Assembly (NCBI RefSeq): GCF_050947875.1
Contig: NC_134572.1
Coordinates: 154,463,105-154,527,104, forward strand
DNA from: Dermacentor variabilis
Taxonomy: Eukaryota > Arthropoda > Arachnida > Ixodida > Ixodidae
Direction: 5' to 3'
Length of the DNA stretch: 64,000 nucleotides
The notes below the pieces were generated by a model that was given only the letters and a program-made list of their open reading frames with translations, did no database searches and had not been told where the DNA came from. The position numbers and the translations under genes are program-made. Below, in pieces: positions 39,801 through 51,800 of this stretch (positions are counted from its first letter, which is position 1; each line of letters begins with the position of its first letter).

Positions 39801-42800
39801 AAAGACTAAAATAATCTACCCGCGTAACCGGTGTACCCCACCAGTCAATAATTGTTCAAAGCATTCATTGAAAATATAACCTGGATATGCCCACTCCTCA
39901 TGTAAAACCCCACATGTGGTATTTGAGGTATGAATAAATAAATTGCTACTATATTTTTCGACTGACAAATAAGCTCCGCGAAATGTAAAAATATACGGCA
40001 TGACTGCACTACCACCCGCATCATATAGCGGTGCCCTCAAACAGGCTCTCTCTGAGTTAGCGAGAACGAAGTGAAGGAAATGAAGAAAAATATGATGATC
40101 GAGGTACTGCCGCGTCTGCCGCACCCGGCCTAAGCAACACGTCGCGATTGGTGTTAGTTTGAAACAAGCTGTTATAGCTGTCTTAGCGCACAAAATGTGC
40201 GCGAATGGTTCCTTTTTTTATTTTTTCCCCATGAACCTGCTTTCTCAGCACGTATACACGCTACTGAAAACTAAAACTGTCATATTAATTTAGGTCTGGT
40301 CCGAAGCAAGTTTCTGGCACGAAATGTAGCTGTGCGTGCACTATTTCTATGCTGTGTGAGCAGAGCCGCGATTTTGAAACATTCTATGCCTTTGCCATTG
40401 CTTTTCGCGTTTCGTCTGTTCAGAGCGGCGCTTCAGCCGCGTTATCAAGGGGCTTTGTTTCATAAATATGATCAGTCAGTATTGAGAGACGGATAAAAGG
40501 TCTCACCCAGAAATGAGAAGAAGTGATCGCTGCGGCGCGGCGAAACCTGCTGTTGGTGCTCCTTCCATACCATTAAATCAAGGTGATGCGCTATTTCTTC
40601 GGGTTTACGACAGGCAATGCGATTGCTTTCAATCCCTTGTTTGAGGGCACTGCTTTATGATTTGCGTAGGAACGCAGTCACGCGGTATTTTTTATATCGC
40701 CTATTTTTCATGTTGCATATTTCATTTTACTAATTATCAGATGAAAAAATTTGTACGCAACAAGTACGCTACTGAATATACTACAGTTATATGTCCCTTG
40801 GCTCTGGCTACAAATGCCTAACTGACACTTCGATAATTAGGACAGTACTTCTCAAGCTGGACAATTAATTGCACTTACCTAATTGAATCTCAGTAACAAA
40901 AATTTACCGGCTGCTCCTCCACTGTACTGGAAACAATATGTACTAGGTTTCTTTCGAGTAAGACAATTGCTCTTTTTTTTTTATCTTGGTGCATCACAGT
41001 TGGGACACCCTGCATATGATATATTCTGCTGTGCTATTCTTGGTACGCTAGCGACGACTGCATGCTCAATGTTTATGTTCTCAACAACAGGTGACAGCGC
41101 TAAGCACAATACCTTACACTGTGAAGTGCCTGTTGGACAACAAACGGCGCCACGGTTATGACCTCCATAGCCTCCAATACGTCACTACGTCGACTACGAA
41201 TATTCATGAAGAGGTTGCGAAGACTCTGGTCAAGGAATTTAATCTCAAGTCTTTTACACAAAGTAAGTGTCATGTGTTGAAATTCTGAACACATTTAACC
41301 GACCTCTCAATGAAAAAAAAAGCCTTCATTTTCCTTTTGTAATCAGTCAACGTTAGATTGATGACCACATTACCAAGAGACTGCTTAAACAACTCTAAAA
41401 GTACATCTGCGTTTTCGCTGTCTATGATACAAATTAAATGCAGCACCTTAGTTCCCTAATTGGCACCGCAGTGTACACGAACCTAGTAGACTGGCGCTAC
41501 AAGTCATTCGCCAAAGTAGCGGTTTTTCCTGAAGGTTGACAGTGGGAAGACAACAAAATGTTTTTTTTTGCTCTTGTATTCTCTTTTCGGCAGAGTACGG
41601 TCAGATGGAGATACCGTTCATCTCAGTGGGGCTCTACAACGCGCCCACAAATTACAAGTCCATCGGCTGTTTGGCAGTCGACGTAGAAGCAGTGGTAAGA
41701 ATGGCAATGTTTCTGTTTCCTTAAAACAACGCAAGTTATACGTGACAGAGCAATCCAGCACGAATACTAGGTGCCTCATTCGTGCCGTCCGTATACGCTT
41801 GGTTCTCTCACGCCACAACAAACTGCAATTTAAAAAAACTGTGTGTAGAGCGGCGAGCAAAGCATTGCGCTACAGTCACATCGGGACTACTACGACGACG
41901 CCAAATATTAAGTTATTGATTATATAACAGGACTATATTCAATCAGTGTGATAACCAAGTCCACATTTGCCTTTGCTCAAATTGATGGTTTGTTGCTGTT
42001 GTTGTTTATTTAATTATGAGACCGTGTGAAAATAAAAAAAGGCGCCTCCACTCCACCCTGTGAAAATGGATTCACAACGAAGATGGTGCGGACATCACAC
42101 GGCGTCACACAGGCACCACCACCGCAAGCAGCGTACTTCGAGCGCGAAGGCATGTATGCGCAAGTGTACCATTATGCTCATTCTTCTAGGCCCTACGTGA
42201 AGTGCAGGTGCCTCATAAAACTAAATTATAGTTTAAAAGTAAATATGGGGACGACATTTACAAAGTACGACTTACGCACAACCTGCAGACATGATAGCAT
42301 GAAATTCTAATTAGACCATACAAGAAAACCTAATTCTGCTACGCGGAAATTCAGACACAGTCCCCCTTTCCAGCTGCCTTCATTATTAAATTTTCTTCGG
42401 GAGCACAGCAGGAAATATCCCGACGAACTAGAGGGTAATAGCCTCGCTGTAACAATTATGGTTTGTTTCTTCAAAGGTGTAAACATATGCGAAGTTAATT
42501 ATAGCGGACGGTTTGTCTTGCCTGGCTAAAACACGTCCTCTGTTTTGTTTTTTCGAGTTTATTTACGTTGACATTGGGCTCAGCTGTATAGTAGAAAAGC
42601 CGACGTGTGCATCTCTCATCGCACTGAAATACGGTCCAATGTGTAGGCTGCACAACTTTTCAGTGCAATGTTTCTGTTCGCCACGTGCATCTGCACCTGT
42701 GCAGCTGTTCTGAAGTTACATCAAATCTATGTTTATTACATAGGATACTGGTTGAAATGCCGAGGCTAATAACAGTATCGCGTTACCACCTCAAATTTTC

Positions 42801-45800
42801 TTTTTTTTTTTGCTGCCTCTTCTTATCCACCTTTTCTAACGTCTCGTAGAGAACTACAAACTCGCTCTTCCGTCCACCATTCCAACCGTCTTACGAATAA
42901 AACATATACATGACTCCTTCTGTCGTGGCTTTCACACAGGTGAGGGACACAGAAACGAAAAAGCCGCTGGGACCATGGCAACGCGGAGAGCTCGTGGTAC
43001 GAAGTCCAAATTTGATGCGTGGATACTGGGGGAGTCTGCATGAGCCTATCACCGATGACGAAGGCTGGTACAGCACAGGTAGGAGTGCATGTGGAACGAG
43101 CACGTACAACGTGCTTCGATAAACCGTTAAGGGGAAAAGCAATTGTCAGATGCGCTCCCAGTGAAATAAGTAGTTATACATAGGAAATAAATGGAACTTC
43201 TTCACACGTAAAGCGCGCTAGACAACTGTATCGTTATCTCTATGTATTTTTATTTACCAACAAATCTTTCACCCGTTTCTTCAGGGACAATATGAGAGGT
43301 CCCCCAAAACAACATAATAATCTCAAAATTTTCTGTAAACCCTTTTTCGGGAATACATGTAGTGCGAATGAACACACTGAATGTCTTCACAAGTACTCCT
43401 TTTGTGTTAGCGTCAACAGGTTTTGCACAGCCTCCGCTGTGGTGATGCAGCGTCTGTGTGCTTGTCCGTGCTCATGCAAGGCGCCTTTGATTAGGCTGGC
43501 GAAATTAAGGTGGTAGAGCACACAACCAGGTGTACACGATCACGACTGTGCGTTTAAAGCGATAAGATGACGTATTGTCAAAAGCGAATACCTGTGAGGT
43601 TGGCTGAAACATCCCGTGCTGTCCTACCATTGGCGTTGGAGAAGAGAAATAAAGGAACAGGATTCTGGAACTCGAAGATGAGGGCAATGCTATACACGCG
43701 TTCGAGCATAAGGTCAATGCAAGCTCTCATTACAGCCGATCATCTAAGCCACTATTCATGGCAAAGTCCACATAGCGGCTAATTTCTTAGCGAGCAAATG
43801 GTTTTCCTTGCCACGAGCCCCGGGTAAGTATTTATGGCAATAGATTCACAGTGCAAATTAGGATACGGTACGTAATTTAAGGTTTCGAGGACAAGCGTCG
43901 TCCTCGCAGGTTCCAATATTCCCATGTGTTCTGCTTTCGCCTTGTGACCTGAGTGGGACGGAAAACTGTCTACTAGCCTCACCCACCCAAACCTACAGGA
44001 TTGTGACTTCAGAAAGCTTCTGACTGCACAACCGCCCTAAGCTTGGGAGCAGCCTGTTTTAATGCGCTTTACTTCGGGGGGGCACGCAGGCGACTTGTGC
44101 TACTACGACAAAGACGGCTGGCTGTACCTAGTTGCGCGGCTGAGCGACTACTTCTGCGTCCGTGGGATCAAGTACCGGCCGGTTGAAGTCGAGGCCGTGC
44201 TGCTGAAGTGTCCTGGGGTTCGTGACTGCGCCGTCGTAGGAATACCACATCCCGAAGCTGGAGAAGTAGCGCACGCTTTGGTTGTGCCCGAGCCAGAAGC
44301 AAGAACGCTGAGCGCCGATCACGTCTCGCAATTTCTGGAAGGTTGGCATTTTTTTTTCTCGTTCCGTTCTTTCATCTCACTTCGCGAGACCTCCTCATCA
44401 AATAGAAAGTTATCTGGTTGGTTTTTGGCAGCGTAACCTTAACCTCACAAACCAATGTCACCGGTTCATCAGCTTCAAATGCTAGCGGTTTGAGCTTGTT
44501 TGTATTTCATAATTAGCGAGAGTTATGCTGAGCAAATGACGAGTACACAACGTGGCAGACGAAGACAAACGCTAACTTCCAACTAACATGTAGTGTGCCA
44601 GAGGACGGAAATAAGTAGCACACTAACGAAAAACACGCGATCAACAAGGAATGAAGTAGAGAAAGAAACAGCAGAAGCCGTACCATCGCAAGATGCGCGC
44701 GTGGGAACCTCCCACACAGCTTATTTCTTTGCTAGAAGAAGGCACGAACGGCTCGCTCACATATAAGCCACGCTCGCGTGTCATATGAGCAGCTTCCACG
44801 ATGATGCGAGTGCACGCTCGTTCCAGTGTTTATAAAAACTATGCGCGTCTTCGAAAACTGCAATGTCGTGCAAGAGCGCAATCTTTGCCATTGCGCAAAC
44901 TATTCGCGTGTTCTCGTAATGAGGACATTAAGACATCTGCCGCTTGACCCACGTGAAATACACCACATGACAGAGGCATTTAACGAACCCCCCGCCCCCC
45001 CCCCCGCACACTACACAACGCTGTTCCTCTGCTTAACATTGCAAATGTCAGATTGCTTGTTCAAGGTCCTGGTTAGCTTTGCAATGCTAACTAGCTTGAA
45101 TTGGGCACGAAACGCCACCCGAATGCCAGCTCATTACTCAGTGTTTTTCAGCAGGTGGTGAACTGCTGTCTTTTTCAGCAGGTGGTGGTGAAAACCCTGT
45201 GCCGTAATTTCTTAGCACATCGTTTCCCACAGCAAGTTAGAAAGGGACACTCAATGGGCTCCGCTGGAACAAGGTCAGCGTTCCGGCTGTCTTGCTGGCA
45301 CAAGACTTTTGCGCGTACACGTTAGCGTTCCTTCTCAACATCAGTGCGTGTATGTCACAACATGGTGTACACATTGTTCTGAGCAGAACGGACGGTAAAA
45401 TGTCAAGATAATTTCATCTACCTCATCCGGCCTTCGAGGGCTGACAAACGCCGATGGTATCCCTTCGATCTTATCTCGTGCACTGTCCATGCATGGCACC
45501 CGTAACGCCGCTAGCGGCATTCCCCATCAAGGAAGCTTTCGGATATATCTTTCAATTCAATTCAACAGTTATTTTATTCAAATAATCAAAACTGGTATGC
45601 GACAACGTCTGGATCCTTAGCCATAGGCTAGTTATGGATCCATGCAGCTATACAAAGAAAAGTAAACGATTCAGACACGAGCACAATCATTTGTTTTCGA
45701 TCAAACAAAAAAATAAAGAAAGGAATGCAACATAACAAAAACCAATAAACTAAGGTGCAGACCACCGCAGGCGCGCGCCATTCCCAGCATGCCTAGGACA

Positions 45801-48800
45801 CAGCTATCGGCACCCAGAAGCGAAAAGGTTTGGTTTCTGGCCAAACTGCTATCACCCACGACAGGAGCCCCACACCGCCGGTGAGGCAGCATGTATCCGA
45901 GACAAGACCCATGGCCTCCCTCCAACGGCAGCCAGCACACATACATGCTTGCGATAAGAATACATGAAACGGTCACACAAAAACAATTGGTTGAACATTT
46001 GTGACTTTAGCCGTTTGCAGAACGGTAGCATGTAATTATTATTTACTCAGCGCAGCAAGAATGTACACTGATATGCTATATATACATTTGATGCACGGAG
46101 TGTCGAGTAAAAACAAGGCTACACCTGCATTGACACTTACGTTACTATACATGTTCTATACATGTTACTGTACATGTTAATATACATACCTACGTAGAAA
46201 CAACAAAAAAAGCGTAACAGCAACGCTGTATCCAGTTGTTGACATCATTATCACTTTCGTGAAAGACTAATCAGTTTAGATCGGGAAAAAGAACTCCTTT
46301 AGAGTAGTATTAAAATTTGCGGACTGCTTAATGTTTTCAGCAAGCGAGTTACATATTTTGACACCTATATAATGTATGCGTCGCTTGCCGTACTGGTTGT
46401 GACATATCGGCACGAGAAATCTCTCGAAGAAGGCCGAGCGACTGCTAAATGTCGATTCGTTGAAGATAGTGGCAGGAAATGGCGTGTTGCATCTCGTTAT
46501 CGAGCACACTAATAAGGCAACGCGGTAATCTCGCAGGTGCGATAATGACATGACTTTGTTCACAAGAAGATTTCTTGACGGTGTAGAAAAGCTAGCGTAG
46601 TAGATTGTCCGCAAAGCTCTCTTCTGAAGCCGCACTACAGGCTCCAAGTGTGTTTTGTATGTAAATCCCCAGGCTTCAATACAATAGGCTGACTGAGAAT
46701 GAACGAGACAAAAATACAAAGTTCTCAACGTTTCAAAACTGAAATTGCTCCGCGTCTTTGTAAGTACGAAGCATGCGGAGGAGACCTTACAACACAGCCT
46801 ATCGATATGAGGCTTCCAGTTCAGAGCGGAATCAAGGGTTACCCCTAAGTAAAGCACCGCGTCGACTTTTTTCAATTTTATCACGGCCAATCGTAATGCG
46901 GCATGGCTCCTCTAATGATTTTTTCTTAAACGGGCACATAAAAATAACATATATAGTTTTATTTGTATTTAAGGAAAGTCGATTACTTTCAAACCATTTT
47001 CTCATATATTGTCACGTGGTCGTGACGTCAAAGAACACAGTAGCAACACTGCGAAAAGCAAAACTAGCTTTTATTTGGCGAACCTGTGCCCACAAAACAG
47101 GCTACACTTAAAGCACAACGAGAGCGGCGAACACAGTCGGCGATCGTCGAAAATCTGACCAGCGGGTGAAGCGCGTCCGCTTTTATACAGCAGTCGTCGA
47201 ATGTTCCAGACTAATCGTTCGGACCCGCGTGCCTTCCACAATGTTCTACATCATTCGCGTCACGCGATGAAATCAGCTAACACAACGTTCGGCGACAACA
47301 GACAGCCGGATAGAAGCATCGATAACTTTCCAGAAACTTCGGATACATGCAGGCGCGTCCCGCGCTGTGCGATTACATTTGTTAGGCGGCGAAACGTGGT
47401 CGCCCGATAAATATAAGTACACATGTCAATATTGAAGTTCATTGTTGATTGTTTCAACAGCGTTATTTAAAGATTTGCTACAGACCGCAAGAGCTGTGTC
47501 ATCAGCTGCTTGTGTCATGTGCTGTGTCATGTGCTTAATTTAGGCCCTCCGGAAAGTAATTTATGCATATTGTAAATAATATTGGCCCAAGTACCCATCG
47601 TTTTGGTACACCCATAGTAATGTCAGAGAGACTTGAGGTGTGCTAATCGATGACCACTGCATGTTTACGGTTAATGAGATCGCTTTTTAAGAAATCTAAG
47701 GAAATGCCTCGAAATCCAAATATTTCCAGTTTCATGAGTAATATACGATAGTCGACAGAATCAAATGCCTTTCTCATATCTAAAAATACTCGTATTGGTA
47801 TTTCGTTGTTGTTCAAGGCTTCATCGATTACATTTGTTAAAGACAGAACAGCCGTAGTTGTCGATCTCGACTTCTTAAAGCCGTGTTGACGCGAGGAAAG
47901 GATGTTATTTTTGTATAGAAATTTTTTTATTCTGCTAGCCACTAGTTTCTCAAAATTATGCTTATGCAGTTCAATACCGATATAGGTCGATAATTACCGA
48001 AATCGTTGGTGTCCCCACTTTTATAAATAGGCGCTACTCTCGCTATTTTCAATACCTCCGGGTATGTGCCCGTGTAAAATGCTTTGTTAAACAATTCAGC
48101 GAGAGTAGGTGCCAATGTCTTTATACTGTTACGTAGGAAGAGGCAGACGAAAAGCTATGTACACGTATATTTACAAGAAAATACGCTGCGCTTGGCCAAG
48201 AGGCAAGAGCCCGCGCTAGCTTCTAATCGTCGTCGTCGTCTTCACACTACTCGCCTTTTCGTGATCGCACATATTGTTCCGTAGCACTACCCCCGGTTGC
48301 AAAAGCGCCTTCCCGGAGCAACTAAAGACCGGACTCGGAAGCAGTGTAGTAGGCCTTGAGTCTACTGACATGCACGACATCACTAGATGCCAGAGGAGAG
48401 GACGAGGTTGAACCCACAGGAGCAATTTCGTAAGTCACAGGCGTCACCTGGCGCAGCACGCGGTAGGGCCCTGTGTATTGCGAAAGGAGCTTCTCTGAAA
48501 GTCCGACGTGACGAGAGGGCGACCACAGGAGCACGAGCGCACCATGCGAAAACTGTACGTCGCGATGTCGGGCGTTGTACTGACACTGCAGAGTGCTTTG
48601 TGAGGCCGTCAGTCGAGCGCGGGAAAGCTGGCGTGCATGGTCGGCGAGGGCGATGGCGTCACCCGCATACTCGCCTGTTGAGATCGCAGCAGGAGGAAGT
48701 GCCGTGTCTAGTGGCAAGGTAGGTTCCCGACCGTACAGAAGATAAAATGGAGAAAATCCGGCGGTGTCGTGCCGTGAAGAATTGTACGCAAATGTTACGT

Positions 48801-51800
48801 AAGGAAGGGCAATGTCCTAGTCGTGGTCGTCTTTGGAAACGTACTTTGACCGCATATCGGTAAGAGTACGGTTTAGCCGCTCTGTCAGGCCATTGGTTTC
48901 AGGATGGTATGAGGCAGTCAGTTTGTGATGAATGGAGCAGGAACGCACAAGACGGGCTTTTTTGCACATTGAAGCAAGTTGTCACGGGCGGCGCAGGTCT
49001 TGAATTTGATAATGATGTTAGATTGATTTATTTTTGTTGGAACATGGTGGTGGTGGTGGTGGTGGTGGTGGTGGTGGTGGTGGTGGTGATGTTGAAGCAG
49101 GCGGGGTTAGCCTGGCATACATAGCCGGCAATTGTTCCGCCTGATCCTCCTTCAAGTTGAGATCAGGGATGTGTCACCAGGTGTCGATGAGCCCCGTGTC
49201 TCGCAGGAAGGCTATCAGCAGGCGTTGCGCTCTCTTCCTGAATGCCGCGGGCCCTCCGGGGAAAACAACGTCCTCAAAGGTCCTGTGCGTGAGACCGCTT
49301 TTTTGCAGGTTGTCGACCAACGCTTTTCTTTCTGTGTCAAACTGTGGGCATAGCCAAATGAAATGTTCGATGTCACCAATGTCACCACAGAAAACACAGA
49401 GTGGGGAAGCGCGAAGCCCAGTCTTGAATAACCAAGCTGGGGTGTATGCGGAGTCGGTCCTGATGCGGTATAAAAGCGTCGCTTGTTCGCGTGTAAATCC
49501 ATGAGTCACACAGGATTCGTGTGGATTCTTGTGCAGCTGTCGAAAGTGAAGGCGGATTGCATCCTTAGGGTTTTGAAAAGCTTTTGGAGCTTTCACTTTT
49601 GGGACACATGTCAGCGCTAGGCGTGCAAGGGCGTCAGCTTCCTCGTTTCCATCAATTCCTACGTGTGATGGAATCCACTGAAACCTTATGTTAAATCCTT
49701 TGCTCGTGAGGTTGTCAATCAGTGCCAGAGACTGCCTTGTAAATTTCTCTAGAGGTAGGCCCCGATGTAATCTTTGTAATGCTGACTTGGAATCCGTCAG
49801 CACCACGACATCTCGTGCAGAAAAGGCACGTAGTTTCCGCAAAGGCGCGGTGATTGCGGCGCTTTCTACTGTTGTAGAGGAAACTACGCGATCCAGTCGG
49901 CCAGACCATGACACATCAAGGGATGGTATGCAGAATGCCGCTGCACAGCTATCTGTTTGTGCACACACCGAACCGTCTGTGTACACTTGTAGATGGCTTG
50001 GAAACAAAGTGCTCAAGTGGTCCAACACAATAAACTTGGCTTCGGCAGTTGAAATGGTGCGTTTCGTCGGAAGGTGGGGTACATTGAGGCTGCAGGTAAC
50101 GTCCGGAAAAGACCATGGCGGGCCAAGGCGACTTCGTTTAGGCCATTCCAATCCTAAAAATCGGAAGGTGTTCAGCGCCGCATGGAAATGTGAGCGAGTT
50201 CTTGATCTTAGCCGCCAGAGAAGCGCCGTGCCTGCGCGTGACTCGCCCAGCCTTAATAGCTGCGTCAGCAAGGCCTGAGATGCCAAGAGGCGGAGTGGAA
50301 GAGACTCTGCCTCATTAGTGACTTTCTTGTTTGAAGCCGCCGTTGGAACTCCCATCGCCAAGCGAAGTCCCTTTCTGTGCACTGCCTCCAAGCGCACGAA
50401 TGGACTCGATGACGGTGATATCAGAGGGAGCTGATAGAGAATGCGGCTTGTTATCAGTGCAGCGTTCAGTTTAAGCATGGATATAGGATTGTTTCCCCAA
50501 CGTACACTTGCCAATCGACGAAGTGCGTTGATTCTTTGCACCGATGCAGCCACAACACTTTCGACCGCACCACGCCATAGTAGCTTGTTGTCGATGGTGA
50601 CGCCCAGGAATCGAACATGAGTTGCACGAAGAATTGAATGCCCTCTGATATTCAGCGTCAGACGTGTTGACTTGCGTCTCACTCCCGGGAAAAGCATGAA
50701 GGCTGATTTTTTTGCTGATAAGGATAGGCCAAGCGTCGATAAGTGGCGATCGATAGTGGAGATTGCGGCCTGGGCTATCCGGGCCAAACGTTTGTGTTGG
50801 TACCCCGAGATCCAAATGCAGATGTCATCTGCGTAGATGGACATTTTAACTGCCGTCTGACCTACTTTCAGGGCATCTGGAAGGCTGGCCATGGCAACGT
50901 TAAAAAGCAAGGAGGATAGGACTCTTCCTTGTGGGACGCCGAGGGAAATGCGTCGCTTGACACTCATTATACTTCCCAGCTTAACTTGTACACATCGATC
51001 ACTGAGAAATTCATGGACGAATCGAAGAGCATTTCCCGAGACGCCCATGGCTCGGAGTCCGTTGATGATGCCTGTATGAAGCACACAGTCGTAAGCCTTG
51101 GCAACGTCCATAAAGATGGCGAGTGTGGAAAGGCCGTCTACGCGATGGTGCTCGATATGGCTCTGTAGATCCAAGACACTGTCCTGGGCACTCAACCGTG
51201 GACGAAATCCGGTCATACATGATGGCAGTCTATTTCCTTGCTCAAGATACCATGTTAACCTCGTACATATTAGTCTTTCCATCAACTTTGATACGCATGA
51301 TGTTAGCGATACTGGCCGATATGAGGTGAGGTTTGCAGGATCCTTTCCGGACTTGAGCACTGGCACCACCTATGCTGTCTTCCACGCTTCTGGGATCTCT
51401 CCTGTGCTCCAGACGTGATTAAATATGTCCAGAAGTGCTCGTTTTCGTTCATATGGCAGATTTGTCAGCATCTGATTGCTGATCGAATCGGGACCCACAG
51501 CACAGCGTCTTCTTAATGTGCTAAGCGCCCAATCCAACTCACGAAAGGTGAACGGCGTATCCGTGGTATGGAATGCTTCAGACAACAGAGGGTTCGATAC
51601 TCCTGCTGATCTGCCAGATGTGTATACGTCTGCAAAATCTTCTGCAAGGGTTTGCAAATCTTTTCCGTGCTTTAAAGCAAGTGCTTCGAATGGCCTGTGT
51701 AGGCGAATCTGTCCGCATAGGCTATTCATTACTCCCCATATCCTTGTCATGGGAGTAAACGCCGATAAACTCTCACAGAAAGCAGCCCATTGAACTTGTC

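Larger units (their letters stand above)
35572..39880 (+). mobile_element. Decayed CR1/L2-like element with degenerate 2A
   Basis: The 5' part has a 151-bp block duplicated 496 bp apart. After it come a leader ([13 protein letters not shown]...[10 protein letters not shown]) and [11 protein letters not shown], a mutated 2A. ORF1 and ORF2 are shredded; recognisable pieces are endonuclease-like [14 protein letters not shown] (37135), TRRNCNLL-region fragments, and RT pieces [21 protein letters not shown] (cf. motif B), [10 protein letters not shown] (motif C, FADD now FADE) and [17 protein letters not shown] up to about 39500. The layout matches the element at 12.9-17.1 kb, but it is much older. 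Confidence 0.75.
45556..48126 (-). mobile_element. CR1-like non-LTR fragment, split by a solo LTR
   Basis: A minus-strand 5'-truncated element: RT from 48126 downward, thumb at 46890-46276, then an untranslated stretch ending in (TTGAA)-type repeats near 45556. A gypsy-type solo LTR interrupts it at 47010-47428 and a gypsy fragment bounds it at 48127. Confidence 0.7.

Noticed and set aside
51476..51793. Plus ORFs opposite the 49-54 kb element
   Set aside because: Shadows of the long minus-strand ORF2, which carries all catalytic motifs.
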